Below, piece by piece: positions 26,175 through 34,673 of a stretch of DNA of 45,635 nt (the first letter of the stretch is position 1; every line of letters starts with the position of its first letter). Origin of the DNA: Methylobacterium sp. DB0501 (lineage in GTDB: Bacteria > Pseudomonadota > Alphaproteobacteria > Rhizobiales > Beijerinckiaceae); the NCBI RefSeq assembly GCF_011043735.1, contig NZ_JAAKGV010000035.1:1-45635 (forward strand), in the 5' to 3' direction. The notes beneath the pieces are model-generated. The model was not told where the DNA came from. It ran no database searches and saw nothing but the letters and a program-made list of their open reading frames with translations. Made by a program: the position numbers and the translations under genes.

Positions 26175-26954
26175 TTATCCCGGGCTCGCCGCAGACCCCG
26201 CGAGCAACCCGCCGTCCAAACTCAGCTCGGCCCCCGTCATGTAGGCGGCTTCGTCCGACGCCAGCATCGCGGCGACCGCCGCGACCTCCTCGGGCGCTCC
26301 GAAGCGCTTGAGCGGGGTATCGGCCACCAAAGCCGCCATCCTGTCTTCGCGCCCGGGCCCCTCCCCCAGCATAGGCTCCCAGATCGGGGTCAGGATCGCC
26401 GCGGGGTGGATCGAGTTGCAGCGGATCGCCCAGCCTTGCTGCGCGCAGTAGAGCGCCACGCTCTTGGCGTGGTTGCGGATCGCGGCCTTCGAGGAGGCAT
26501 AGGCCGCCGCCGCCGGGATGCCGACGAGGCCGGAGCGCGACGAGATGGTGATGATCGAGCCTGTGCCGCGCGTCTTCATCGCTCGGATCGCGTAGCGGCA
26601 GCCGAGGAAGGTGCCGTCGAGGTTGACGCGGTGGACCGCTTGCCAGTCCGCCAGGGTCGCGTGCTCGGGGTCATGGGCGACCGGCCCGGTCTCGAAGCCG
26701 GTGATGCCGGCATTGTTGACGACCACGTCCGCCTGCGGGACGAGGTCCGCCAGGCGCAGCCAGTCCTCCTCGCGGGACACGTCGAGCCGGATGAACCGTG
26801 CATCGATCGCCGCGGCGGTCGTGGTGCCGGCGGCCTCGTCGATATCCGTGACGATCACGTCGCCGCCTTCCTGGCGGAAGCGGGCCGCGATGGCCTGCCC
26901 GATGCCGCTTGCGGCGCCGGTGATGACACAGGTCTTGCCGGTCAGTCGCTGCAT
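26175..26954 (-). CDS. Short-chain dehydrogenase/reductase (SDR)
   Basis: This 259-residue classical SDR acts on an alcohol or ketone with NAD(P). The cofactor motif is TGAASGIG (about 12-19), and an aspartate at the end of beta-2 (VTDIDEA) suggests NAD preference. NNAG follows at about 84-87. The catalytic set is Ser in ISSRSG, Tyr and Lys in YASSKAA. The C-terminus has YMTGAELSLDGGLLAGS as in cyclopentanol or 3-hydroxyacyl-type dehydrogenases. The substrate is unknown. No obvious operon partner is present; a long inverted repeat lies upstream at 27021-27160. Confidence 0.93.
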   Translation of the reverse strand: MQRLTGKTCVITGAASGIGQAIAARFRQEGGDVIVTDIDEAAGTTTAAAIDARFIRLDVSREEDWLRLADLVPQADVVVNNAGITGFETGPVAHDPEHATLADWQAVHRVNLDGTFLGCRYAIRAMKTRGTGSIITISSRSGLVGIPAAAAYASSKAAIRNHAKSVALYCAQQGWAIRCNSIHPAAILTPIWEPMLGEGPGREDRMAALVADTPLKRFGAPEEVAAVAAMLASDEAAYMTGAELSLDGGLLAGSAASPG

Positions 26955-27020
26955 GGTGGTCTCACAGACGAAAGAAAATCTGCGGCGTTGATCTAATTAC
27001 AAACGCGAACGCTTCTCGAC

Positions 27021-27160
27021 GTCATCCAGGGGCTCGACGACGTCGAGAACCCGGGATCCATAATCGTTGACGGTTCAGGATCAGGCGAGAGGCGTTCCGT
27101 TTCATTCCTCGTCGTCAGCGTTTATGGATCCCGGGTTCCGCTTCGCGGCCCCAGGATGAC
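27021..27160. repeat. Long interrupted inverted repeat (palindromic repeat, copy C)
   Basis: Two nested pairs of arms are seen. The outer pair is GTCATCCAGGGGC (27021-27033) and GCCCCAGGATGAC (27148-27160), with one mismatch. The inner pair is a perfect 17-base complement, GAACCCGGGATCCATAA (27047-27063) and TTATGGATCCCGGGTTC (27122-27138). The 58 bases between them are less GC-rich and encode nothing recognisable. Its ends resemble the other palindromes in the window. It lies between two minus-strand genes and resembles a small non-autonomous or REP-type element. Confidence 0.65.
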
Positions 27161-27199
27161 GATGGAGAGTTTCAAGACCGTCCATGGCTCGTACATCTC

Positions 27200-27742
27200 T
27201 TACTCCAGATCCAGCCGCCCCTGCCGCCCGCCGAGCGTCACCCCCTCATGGGCAAGCAGCCACTGTTTGCGGTGGAGCCCGCCGCCATAGCCGGTGAGGC
27301 TGTCATTCGCCCCGATCACCCGGTGGCACGGCACCACGAGGCCGACTGGGTTGGCGCCGTTGGCGAGGCCGACCGCCCGCACCGCCTTGTCGCGGCCGAG
27401 GCGCTGAGCCAGGGCGCCGTAGCTCAGGGTGGCGCCGGCCGGAATGGCCCGCAGCGCCGCCCAGACCTCGCGCTGGAACACGGTGCCGTTGGTGCGCACC
27501 GCGAGCCCGTCGATCGCCCGGAGAGCGCCGGCGAAATAGGCCGTGATCGGCTCGGCGAGCGCCGGCGGCAGGGGGGCGTCGCTCATGGAGAAGGCGGTGC
27601 CGTAATGCAGCCGCAGCAGGCGCCGCATCCGCGCCTCGTGGTCCGACCAGTCGAGAGCGCGCAAGGCTGCGTCCTCGTCGAAGACCAGCAGCATCGTGCC
27701 GATCGGAGTCGGCAGGGTGCCGAGAAGGAAGGTCGCGGTCAT
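27200..27742 (-). CDS. ogt: Methylated-DNA-[protein]-cysteine S-methyltransferase
   Basis: This 180-residue DNA repair protein transfers the methyl group from O6-methylguanine (and O4-methylthymine) in DNA to its own cysteine. The active-site motif PCHRVIG carries the acceptor Cys (about residue 139). Before it lie FQREVWAALRAIPAGATLSY and VGLANGANPVG, the helix-turn-helix and Asn-hinge regions. The N-terminal ribonuclease-like domain is present, and there is no AraC domain, so it is Ogt-like rather than Ada. It starts at ATG 27742. Ferrochelatase lies upstream on the same strand, 58 bases away. Confidence 0.94.
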   Translation of the reverse strand: MTATFLLGTLPTPIGTMLLVFDEDAALRALDWSDHEARMRRLLRLHYGTAFSMSDAPLPPALAEPITAYFAGALRAIDGLAVRTNGTVFQREVWAALRAIPAGATLSYGALAQRLGRDKAVRAVGLANGANPVGLVVPCHRVIGANDSLTGYGGGLHRKQWLLAHEGVTLGGRQGRLDLE

Positions 27743-27800
27743 GCCCGACCTTAACCCCGGTGCGGGGCCGCCGCGACGGACGGGGCGGCCCGTCCACCGC

Positions 27801-28877
27801 TCAGTCGATCCAGCCCTTCAGTTCGCGGGCGACGACGTGCTCGATCACCCGCATGCCCTCCGGGCCGTCGTTGAGGCAGGGCAGGTAAGCGAAGTGCGTT
27901 CCGCCGCCATCCTCGAAATAGTGCCGGTTCTCGCCGTCCAGCTCTTCGAGGGTCTCGAGGCAGTCGGCGGTGAAGCCCGGCGCCACGATGGCGAGGCGCT
28001 TCACGCCCTGCGCTGCAAGCTCCTTCACGGTCTCGTCGGTATAGGGCTTCAGCCATTCCTCGTTGCCGAAGCGCGACTGGAAGGTCGTCCGCATCCGCTC
28101 GGGCGAGTAGCCCAGAGCCTCGCGGATCAGGCGGCCGGTCTTCACGCACTGGCAGTGATAGGGATCGCCCTTCATCAGGTACGATTTCGGCACGCCGTGG
28201 AACGAGGTGAGAATGACCTCGGGCTCGAAATCGAGGGCGGCGAGGTCGCGGCGGATCGCGCTCGCCACCGCCTCGATGTAGACCGGGTCGTCGTGATAGG
28301 GCGGCGAGACCCGCACGGTCGGCTGCCAGCGCATCTTCATCAGCGCCCGGAACGCCTGGTCGCAGGCGGTGGCCGAGGTGGCGGCGGCGTATTGCGGATA
28401 GAGCGGCACCAGGAGGATGCGGTCGCAGCCCTGGTCGAGCAGGGCCTGGATGCGCTGGTCGACCTCCGGCTTGCCGTAGCGCATCGCCCAGTCGACGACG
28501 ACACGATCCCCCATCGCCGCCTGCAGCTTCTCGGCCTGGCCGCGGGTGATGGTCTTGAGCGGGCCCTCGTCCTTCTCGTTGTTCCAGACCGAGGCGTAGT
28601 CGCGCCCCTTCGGGCCCGGGCGCTTGGTCAGGATCACGAGGTTGAGCAGCGGCCACCAGATCGCGCGCGGCACCTCGATCACCCGCCGGTCGGACAGGAA
28701 CTCCTTGAGGTAGCGGCGCATCGGCCAGTAGCTCGTGCCCTCCGGCGTGCCGAGATTCATCAGGAGCACGCCGACCCGGCCCCAGCGCACGGCCGGGTGG
28801 CCGGCCGGCAGGGCACCAGCCTGCGCGACGGGGGTGGCGCCGCGGGAGAGCGCGGCGTTCGGGGTCACCTCGTTCAT
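27801..28877 (-). CDS. hemH: Ferrochelatase
   Basis: This 358-residue enzyme inserts Fe2+ into protoporphyrin IX, the last step of protoheme synthesis, at the inner membrane. The N-terminal block VGVLLMNLGTPEG is followed by VPLYPQYAAATSATACDQ. The catalytic histidine is in SFHGVPKSYLMKGDPY, and the later signature QSRFGNEEWLKPYTDETV and VAPGFTADCLETLEE segments are complete. The length is usual for alphaproteobacterial forms. The start at ATG 28877 (MNEVTPNAALSRG) gives a 30-residue leader before the domain. It is divergent from the 5'-nucleotidase-like gene, with 223 bases between them. Confidence 0.96.
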   Translation of the reverse strand: MNEVTPNAALSRGATPVAQAGALPAGHPAVRWGRVGVLLMNLGTPEGTSYWPMRRYLKEFLSDRRVIEVPRAIWWPLLNLVILTKRPGPKGRDYASVWNNEKDEGPLKTITRGQAEKLQAAMGDRVVVDWAMRYGKPEVDQRIQALLDQGCDRILLVPLYPQYAAATSATACDQAFRALMKMRWQPTVRVSPPYHDDPVYIEAVASAIRRDLAALDFEPEVILTSFHGVPKSYLMKGDPYHCQCVKTGRLIREALGYSPERMRTTFQSRFGNEEWLKPYTDETVKELAAQGVKRLAIVAPGFTADCLETLEELDGENRHYFEDGGGTHFAYLPCLNDGPEGMRVIEHVVARELKGWID

Positions 28878-29100
28878 GATCGTCCGGTCTGCTCTCGTGG
28901 TGGCCCGGAGGCTGGCGCGCCAGGGTCCGGGCGTCTTCGGCCCGTGCGTCGTCGCCCCGGGTGCCCGCTTACATAGCGCAATGGCCGCCCGAACCAACGC
29001 GTCGTGACGCTGCACCGCGGTGCGCGCGCGACATGCAACGGTCAAGATGACCGTGAGACAGTGACGCGCCCCGGGCGCGCCTCGCCCCTCGGAGACCCGC

Positions 29101-30612
29101 ATGACCGCTCCCAGCCGCCGCCAGACCCTCGCCCTTGGCCTCGGTGCCGGCCTTGCGGGGCTTGCCGGCGGACCTGCCGCCGCGCGGGGGCCGGACGTCG
29201 ACGTCACCCTGGTCCTCGTCAACGACATCTACCGCATGGGCGCGGTCGACGGCCGCGGCGGGTTTCCGAAGCTCGCGGCGGTGGTCAGGGCCGAGCGGGC
29301 GAAAGGCCGGCCGGTCCTGGTCTGCCACGCGGGCGACACGCTCTCGCCCTCGCTGATGTCGGGCATCGACAAGGGCCGCCACATCATCGAGCTGACCAAC
29401 CTCATCGAGCCCGACGTGTTCGTGCCGGGCAATCACGAGTTCGACTTCGGCCAGGACGTCTACCTGGAGCGGATGCGGGAGGCGAATTTTCCGGTATTCG
29501 CCGCCAACCTGCGCCGGCCCGACGGCACGCCGGTCCCGGGCACGAGCGAATCCACGATCCTGACGATCGGCGGGATCAAGCTCGGCATCGTCGGCATCGC
29601 GCTGCCCGACACCCCGGCGAAGTCGCAATCGGGCGACTGGACCTTCGCCCCGGCCCTCTCGACGCTCGCCCGCGAGGCGGCTGCCTTACGGGCGGCGGGC
29701 GCCGAGATGGTGCTGGCGGTCTGCCACACCGACCGGGCGACCGACGACGTCCTGGTGGCGAGCCGCCACGCCGACATCGTCCTCTCGGGCCACGACCACG
29801 ACCTGGCCCTCCGCTACGACGGCCGCACGGTCTTCGCCGAATCCGGCCACGACGCCGAATACGTCACCGCCATCGACGTGAAGGCGGAGGGGACCGGCAG
29901 GGCCCTGACCTGGACCGCCGCCTTCCGCATCCACGACACCGCCGAGATCGAGCCCGACCCGGAGGTGCTGGCGGTGGTGCAGCGCCAGGAGGCCGACCTC
30001 GCCCGCGAGCTCGACGTGCCGCTCGGCCGGGTGACCAATCCCCTCGACACGCGCATCGACGCCGTACGCCGGGGCGAGGCGGCCTTCGGCGACCTCGTAG
30101 CGGATGCGCTCCGCCACGCCGCCGAGGCCGAGATCGGTCTGATGAACGGCGGCGGCATCCGCGGCAACCGGACCTATCCGGCCGACAGCGACCTGACCCG
30201 CCGCGACGTGCTGACCGAATTGCCCTTCGGCAACACCTCGGTGCTGGTGAAGATCACCGGCGCCCAGGTGCTCGCCGCCCTCGAGAACGGATTTTCGGAA
30301 CTCGGCCGCTCCGCCGGCCGCTTCCCCCAGGTCTCCGGGATCACCGTCACGGTCGATGCGGGCGCGCCCGTCGGCAAGCGTGTCGTGGAGGTCCGCGTCG
30401 GGGATGCGCCCCTCGACCCGGCCCGCACGTACACCGTGGCGGCCAACAACTTCATGCTCGCCGGCGGCAACGATTACGGGATGCTGGCGGACGGGAAGAC
30501 CCTGGTCGGCGCCACCGACGGCACGCTCGTCGCCAACGTGGTGATGTCCTACATCCGGGCCAACGCGCCTCTGACCATCGCGACGGGGCGCCTCACCATC
30601 CGCCGCCCCTGA
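29101..30612 (+). CDS. Periplasmic 5'-nucleotidase / 2',3'-cyclic phosphodiesterase-like metallophosphatase
   Basis: This 503-residue exported enzyme should release phosphate from nucleotides or related esters. The N-terminus has a twin-arginine type signal (SRRQTLALGLGAGLAGLAGG, then AAARG). The calcineurin-like domain has VNDIYRMG (metal site 1), HAGDTLSPS, GNHEFDFG (about 110-117) and SGHDHD. The first motif has Tyr where UshA-type enzymes have His (DXH becomes DIY), seen in some subfamilies. The 5'-nucleotidase C-terminal substrate domain follows (LMNGGGIRGNRTYP, LPFGNTSVLVKITGAQVL, VAANNFMLAGGNDYGML). The uracil-DNA glycosylase gene begins six bases after the stop, so they are co-transcribed. 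Confidence 0.93.
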   Translation: MTAPSRRQTLALGLGAGLAGLAGGPAAARGPDVDVTLVLVNDIYRMGAVDGRGGFPKLAAVVRAERAKGRPVLVCHAGDTLSPSLMSGIDKGRHIIELTNLIEPDVFVPGNHEFDFGQDVYLERMREANFPVFAANLRRPDGTPVPGTSESTILTIGGIKLGIVGIALPDTPAKSQSGDWTFAPALSTLAREAAALRAAGAEMVLAVCHTDRATDDVLVASRHADIVLSGHDHDLALRYDGRTVFAESGHDAEYVTAIDVKAEGTGRALTWTAAFRIHDTAEIEPDPEVLAVVQRQEADLARELDVPLGRVTNPLDTRIDAVRRGEAAFGDLVADALRHAAEAEIGLMNGGGIRGNRTYPADSDLTRRDVLTELPFGNTSVLVKITGAQVLAALENGFSELGRSAGRFPQVSGITVTVDAGAPVGKRVVEVRVGDAPLDPARTYTVAANNFMLAGGNDYGMLADGKTLVGATDGTLVANVVMSYIRANAPLTIATGRLTIRRP

Positions 30613-30618
30613 GGTTCG

Positions 30619-31323
30619 ATGCCGACCGACGAGTCCGTGGCGGGCGCCCTCGCCCGCTTCCGCGCCAGCCATTCCCCCTGGCTCGCCCTGCCGTTCTTCC
30701 GGGACGGCAGCGCCGAGCGGGTGGCGGAGGCGGTCGATGCCCGCCGGGAGGCCGGGACCCGGGTGCTGCCGGCGCCCGAGGCCATCTTCAACGCGCTCAC
30801 CCTGACGCCCCTCGACCAGGTCCGTGCGGTGATCCTCGGCCAGGACCCCTACCCGACGCCGGGCGACGCCCACGGCCTCGCCTTCTCGTATGTCGGCGGG
30901 CGCCGGCTGCCGGCCTCGCTGAAGGTGATCCTCGCCGAGATGGCGGAGGAGACCGGCTCCCCCCTGCCCGCCACCGGCGATCTCAGCCCCTGGGCGCGCC
31001 AGGGGGTGCTGCTCCTCAACTCGGCGCTGACCGTCGAGGCGGGGAAGTCCGGCGCGCACATGAAGCTCGGCTGGTCGGCGCTGGCCGACCAGGCGGTGTC
31101 GGCAGTCTCCGCCGAGCGCCCGGCGGTCGCCTTCCTGCTCTGGGGCGCACCGGCCCGCCAGCGTGCCGCGCTGATCGACGGCGACAAGCATCTGGTGCTC
31201 GAAGCGGGTCACCCCTCGCCCCTCAACCGCAAGGCGGATTTTCGCGGCAGCCGGCCGTTCGGGCGGGCGAATGCGTGGCTGAAGGAGAAGGGTCTGGAGC
31301 CGATCGACTGGCGGTTGACGTAG
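30619..31323 (+). CDS. ung: Uracil-DNA glycosylase, family 1
   Basis: This 234-residue base-excision repair enzyme removes uracil from DNA. Motif A with the catalytic aspartate is ILGQDPYPTPGDAHGLAFS (Asp near residue 76). It reads GQDPYPTPG rather than the classical GQDPYHGPG. LLLNSALTVEAGKSGAHMKL is the middle motif, and the DNA-intercalation loop is GHPSPLN. The length fits family 1. It starts six bases after the nucleotidase stop, and the two form an operon. Confidence 0.95.
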   Translation: MPTDESVAGALARFRASHSPWLALPFFRDGSAERVAEAVDARREAGTRVLPAPEAIFNALTLTPLDQVRAVILGQDPYPTPGDAHGLAFSYVGGRRLPASLKVILAEMAEETGSPLPATGDLSPWARQGVLLLNSALTVEAGKSGAHMKLGWSALADQAVSAVSAERPAVAFLLWGAPARQRAALIDGDKHLVLEAGHPSPLNRKADFRGSRPFGRANAWLKEKGLEPIDWRLT

Positions 31324-31371
31324 CGGGAGATGCTCGGGGGTCCGGTTTCGTGGCGTGACGCGAACCTCCTC

Positions 31372-31746
31372 CTACCGTCCCTCCCCCGCCACGAAGGCCG
31401 GAATCCGCCGGTGCGCCTCCTCGTCGGCGAACTGCTCCGGCGGCGACTTCATCGGCCGGGCGGACGGCCCGACCAGGCCCCGCCGACGCCGCGCTCCCGC
31501 GCCAGGGCAGCGCACCGCATCGGCGACGACGCCGGCGGAATATCGGCGCATCCCACACCTGCGGCGTCAGCTCGAGGTTCAGCGGCACGCCGCCGCCCGC
31601 GCCCGGTGGCCGCCGGGATCGGGGCTCATCAGGCCCGGCACCGTCTCGCCGTGGCCGGCCTCGCGGTGATGGGTCGGGCCCTGCACGAAGGAGGACGCGC
31701 AGTTGCCGATGCCCGCGATCGCGACCTACAGGCTCTCCTGGCCCAC
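31372..31746 (-). pseudogene. Decayed inositol-3-phosphate synthase (INO1) pseudogene
   Basis: Pieces of a bacterial-type myo-inositol-1-phosphate synthase (normally about 360 residues) are read on the minus strand. A GTG at 31744-31746, preceded by GGAGGG, begins a short leader that hits a TAG at 31726-31728. In the same frame follows VAIAGIGNCASSFVQG with TVPGLMSPDPGGH, the family's NAD-binding start. Then the frame changes and VPLNLELTPQVWDAP appears, matching the late PLNLEL..EVWDSP segment. A further frameshift gives SAGVVADAVRC and ARPMKSPPEQFADEEAHRR, the family C-terminus, ending at a TAG (31372-31374). About two thirds of the gene, including the catalytic core, is deleted. Confidence 0.85.
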
Positions 31747-31875
31747 TGCCGGCCCTCCTTCGGACAAATCGACTCCGGGACCGGGCGGAACACGCCACCG
31801 GAGTATCAATCCCCGATCGAGCGTGGCCGTGCGCGCAGGCCCGGCCTAAGGTGGCGGCGAACGGGAGGAGGACGC

Positions 31876-32334
31876 ATGGAGATCTTCGACGGGCCGGAGG
31901 CCCTGAGGGCGGCGATCGGGCAGGAGATCGGGGTCGGCGAGTGGATCACCGTCGACCAGGCGATGATCGATCGCTTCGCCGAGGCGACGGACGACCACCA
32001 GTGGATCCACGTCGATCCGGAGCGGGCGGCGCGCGACTCGCCCTACGGCGCCACCGTGGCGCACGGCTACCTCACCCTGTCGCTGGTGCCGCGCTTCATC
32101 GCCGGGGTGCGCCGCCTGGAGGGCTTGCGCCTCAGCCTGAATTACGGCCTCGACCGGGTGCGCTTTCCCGCGCCGGTGGTGGTGAATTCCCGCCTGCGCG
32201 GCCGGGTGCGGGTGGCCGCCGCCCTCGACGTGGCGCCGCGGGGCCTGCGCACCACCTACGGGGTGACGGTGGAGATCGAGGGCGCCGAGAAGCCGGCCTG
32301 CCTCGCCGAGGCGGTGGTGCTGCACCACTGGTGA
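31876..32334 (+). CDS. MaoC-like (hot-dog fold) dehydratase
   Basis: This 152-residue protein is of the MaoC / (R)-specific enoyl-CoA hydratase type, which hydrates trans-2-enoyl-CoA. The hydratase signature is visible: WITVDQAMIDRFAEATDDHQ, then WIHVDPERAARDSPYGATVA and HGYLTLSLVPRF, with the catalytic Asp (D of TDDHQWIHVD) and His (AHGY). The second half (LNYGLDRVRFPAPVVVNSRL) completes the hot-dog fold. The ATG at 31876 is preceded by GGGAGGAGG. It stands between the decayed inositol synthase and a DUF4345 gene, and the natural substrate is not clear from context. Confidence 0.93.
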   Translation: MEIFDGPEALRAAIGQEIGVGEWITVDQAMIDRFAEATDDHQWIHVDPERAARDSPYGATVAHGYLTLSLVPRFIAGVRRLEGLRLSLNYGLDRVRFPAPVVVNSRLRGRVRVAAALDVAPRGLRTTYGVTVEIEGAEKPACLAEAVVLHHW

Positions 32335-32418
32335 CCCACACGTCCCCTTGAACCGCGCGTGCTCTTGAACCGAGGGTCCCTTGACGGATTGTCCGGGGAC
32401 AACGGTGAGGCTGTCGGG

Positions 32419-32826
32419 ATGACCTTGGAGACGGAGCGGCGCGCGTTGCAGCGCGTGGTGGCGGTGGCGGGGCTGGTGCCGGTTCTGGGCGGGCTCTACG
32501 GCGTGCTGTTCGGCCAGGCGGGCCTCGGCGGCGGCGCCTTCGACGTCTCGACCGACAGCCATTTCCGCTACCTGTCGGGCCTGCTGCTCGGAATCGGCCT
32601 GCTGTTCTGGTCGACGATCCCCGGCATCGAGACCAGGATGTCGCTGTTCCGCTTCCTGACGATGATCGTGGTGCTGGGTGGCCTGTCCCGGCTCCTCGGG
32701 CTGTGGCTGACCGGGGTGCCGTCGCTGACCATGCTGGCGGCGTTGGGCATGGAGCTGGTGGTCACGCCGCTTCTGTGCCTGTGGCAGATCCGGGTGGCGA
32801 ACCGGGCGGGGGCGGCGGTTCTGTAG
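32419..32826 (+). CDS. DUF4345-type small membrane protein
   Basis: A 135-residue inner-membrane protein with four predicted helices. The pattern matches the DUF4345 family: VVAVAGLVPVLGGLYGVLFG, then a polar DVSTDSHFRYLSGLLLGIGL, a charged turn (IPGIETRMSLFRFL), and further helices ending with TMLAALGMELVVTPLLCLWQ. No function is known for the family. The ATG at 32419 was preferred to upstream starts, which would add residues of no hydrophobic or family character. It converges with the DUF2147 gene. Confidence 0.8.
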   Translation: MTLETERRALQRVVAVAGLVPVLGGLYGVLFGQAGLGGGAFDVSTDSHFRYLSGLLLGIGLLFWSTIPGIETRMSLFRFLTMIVVLGGLSRLLGLWLTGVPSLTMLAALGMELVVTPLLCLWQIRVANRAGAAVL

Positions 32827-32855
32827 ATCGAGGCGGTCGGCGCCCGCGCATCAAT

Positions 32856-32875
32856 CCTCCCCCGCGGAGGGGAGG
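32856..32875. terminator. Possible bidirectional terminator between convergent genes
   Basis: CTCCCC (32857-32862) pairs with GGGGAG (32869-32874) around a six-base loop, between the stops of the DUF4345 and DUF2147 genes. There is no clear T-run on either side, so the assignment is tentative. Confidence 0.35.
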
Positions 32876-32899
32876 GAGGGTTCGGGGGCGTGGCGCCCC

Positions 32900-33319
32900 T
32901 CAGTCCACCCGCGTCCACAGCTGCTTCTTGCAGATCAATCCCCCCAGCACGCAGCCCGACAATTCGAGCACGTTCGGCCCCTTCATGGCGAGCTTGCCCG
33001 AATAGGTCTTTCCATCGCGAAAGTTGTAGAGGGAGCCCTCCCAGCCCTCGCCGGCCGGGCGCATGTCGCGGGTCAGCGCCACGCCGACGAGGCTGCGGCC
33101 GCGCAACGAGGCGTCGGGGTTGTTCACGTCCTTGGTCTCGCCGGCCATCACCTTGGCGATCGTGCCGCAATACCCGGCGCCGCAGCGGGCGATGCGGATC
33201 TGCGAATCGCGCCCGGGGGTCAGCCAGGTCCCGGTGGGCTGGGGACCCACCTGCGCCCGGGCGAGGGCCGGCGCGCAGGCGAGGAACAGGGCGGCGAGGA
33301 GAACGGGACGCAACGGCAT
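32900..33319 (-). CDS. DUF2147 family secreted protein
   Basis: About 139 residues from the ATG at 33319 (MPLRPVLLAALFLACAPALA); a few residues more if started at 33331. A signal peptide with cleavage near ALARA-QV is followed by one DUF2147 domain: GTWLTPGRDSQIRIARCGAG, YCGTIAKVMAG, the GWEGSLYNFRDGKTYSGKLA strand pair and ELSGCVLGGLICKKQLWTR. The cysteines suggest disulfides in the periplasm. The family is of unknown function, often linked to the envelope. It converges with the DUF4345 gene at 32419. Confidence 0.88.
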   Translation of the reverse strand: MPLRPVLLAALFLACAPALARAQVGPQPTGTWLTPGRDSQIRIARCGAGYCGTIAKVMAGETKDVNNPDASLRGRSLVGVALTRDMRPAGEGWEGSLYNFRDGKTYSGKLAMKGPNVLELSGCVLGGLICKKQLWTRVD

Positions 33320-33383
33320 GGGCTCCGGCAACCACGAATCGGGAGCCCTGACCTATCGCCTTCGCGCCCGTCCCGCCATCGGC

Positions 33384-34541
33384 TCAGGCGACCAGGTCCG
33401 GGAACGGCACGATGGTCGATTTCACGGTCTTCATCGCCATCGCGTCCTTCACCGCCTGCGACACGCCCTCCTGGGTGAAGGGATAGACGGTCTGCATCTC
33501 GAGCCACGGATACTTGTCCCGGGCGCGGTAGAGCATGTCGACGCCCAGCGGCAGGTCGTTGCCGGTGAAGGCCCAGGAACCGAGCACGTTCAGGTCCTTG
33601 GAGCAGATCCGGTGCCAGGAGGTCTCGATCTTTCCCGCATCGGTGAACTGGCCCATCTCGACATAGGTGCCGCCGTCGCGCAGGAACTCGATGCCCTCGG
33701 GGCCGGCACTCGGGTGGCCCGAGCAATCCATGACGAGGTCGGCACCGAAGCCGCCCACGATCTCGCGCACCGCCGCGATGCGGGCCTCGGGCGTCGTCAC
33801 CTCGGTGATGTCGACGGTGGCCTCGGCGCCGAACTTGCGGGCGAGCGCCAGCCGCGGCTCCTCCGGCGCGCCGACGCAGATCACCCGGCCGGCGCCCATC
33901 TCCTGGGCGGCCGCGACCGCCAGGATGCCGATCGGGCCGGAGCCCTGGATCACGACGGTGTCGCCCCACTTGAAGCCGCCCGCCTTGGTCGCCCGGTTGA
34001 AGGCGCGGATGCAGGAGGTCAGGGGCTCGGACAGCGCGCCGAGGCGCAGCGACATGTCGTCGGGCAACTTGTAGACCTTGGTGCCCGGCAGCATCTCGAG
34101 GTCGACATAGACGTATTCGGCCCATCCGCCCCACAGGTGGGGCGCCTTGTCGAAGCCGAGATAGCGCCCGTAATAGACCGGGGTCAGGCACTTGTTGGCC
34201 TGTTCCGGGTAATGGACGCAGTAATAGCAGTGCCCGCACGGCATCAGCGGCGGGATCATCACCTTCGAGCCGACCTGGAGCGGCTTCTCCATGAAGTCGG
34301 CCGTGAACTCGTCGCCCTTCTCGACGATGACGCCGCCGATCTCGTGGCCGAGCGTGAAGGGCCACGGCAGGGGCTTCGGCCAATGGCCCTTGAGGATGTG
34401 CTGGTCGGTGCCGCAGACGCCGCAGGCGCCGACCTTGATGAGCGCCGCCTTGCGCGGAACCTTCGGCCAGGGCACCGATTGGATGACGGGTTCCGCCCCG
34501 GGGCCCGCGAACGTCGCGACGCGGATCTCTGGCTTGCTCAT
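33384..34541 (-). CDS. Zinc-dependent medium-chain alcohol dehydrogenase
   Basis: This 385-residue MDR-family enzyme oxidises an alcohol or polyol with NAD(P). The catalytic zinc site is formed by CGVCGTDQHILKGHW and GHEIGGVI, and the structural zinc loop is PCGHCYYCVHYPEQANKC (four cysteines). The Rossmann motif is VIQGSGPIGILAVAAAQ. An unusually hydrophobic insert follows the structural zinc (TPVYYGRYLGFDKAPHLWGG), as in sorbitol or threonine dehydrogenase-like members. The substrate is not determined by sequence. The start ATG 34541 (MSKPEIRVATF) was chosen at the first strand. It is divergent from the FUSC efflux operon. Confidence 0.93.
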   Translation of the reverse strand: MSKPEIRVATFAGPGAEPVIQSVPWPKVPRKAALIKVGACGVCGTDQHILKGHWPKPLPWPFTLGHEIGGVIVEKGDEFTADFMEKPLQVGSKVMIPPLMPCGHCYYCVHYPEQANKCLTPVYYGRYLGFDKAPHLWGGWAEYVYVDLEMLPGTKVYKLPDDMSLRLGALSEPLTSCIRAFNRATKAGGFKWGDTVVIQGSGPIGILAVAAAQEMGAGRVICVGAPEEPRLALARKFGAEATVDITEVTTPEARIAAVREIVGGFGADLVMDCSGHPSAGPEGIEFLRDGGTYVEMGQFTDAGKIETSWHRICSKDLNVLGSWAFTGNDLPLGVDMLYRARDKYPWLEMQTVYPFTQEGVSQAVKDAMAMKTVKSTIVPFPDLVA

Positions 34542-34620
34542 CGGCGCTTCCTCGGCTGGTCGTTCTGGCGCGGCGCGCGGCCGCGGGCCGGGTCGCTGCC
34601 CGGCTGCCCCCAGCCTATCA

Positions 34621-34633
34621 TCGAATTCGAATT
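34621..34633. promoter_or_regulatory. AT-rich overlapping palindromes between divergent genes
   Basis: Two perfect ten-base palindromes overlap here: TCGAATTCGA (34621-34630) and AATTCGAATT (34624-34633). They sit 41 bases upstream of the FUSC start and 80 bases from the dehydrogenase start. It is an AT-rich patch in a GC-rich intergenic region, so it may be an operator or part of a promoter. Confidence 0.35.
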
Positions 34634-34673
34634 GTGCATCCCAATCGGGCGCGATCGATCGCGAGGTCGGACG

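Noticed and set aside
29004..31358. Plus-strand frame of over 780 codons spanning the nucleotidase and ung genes
   Set aside because: It is out of frame with both proven genes and reads as Arg/Pro-rich low complexity.
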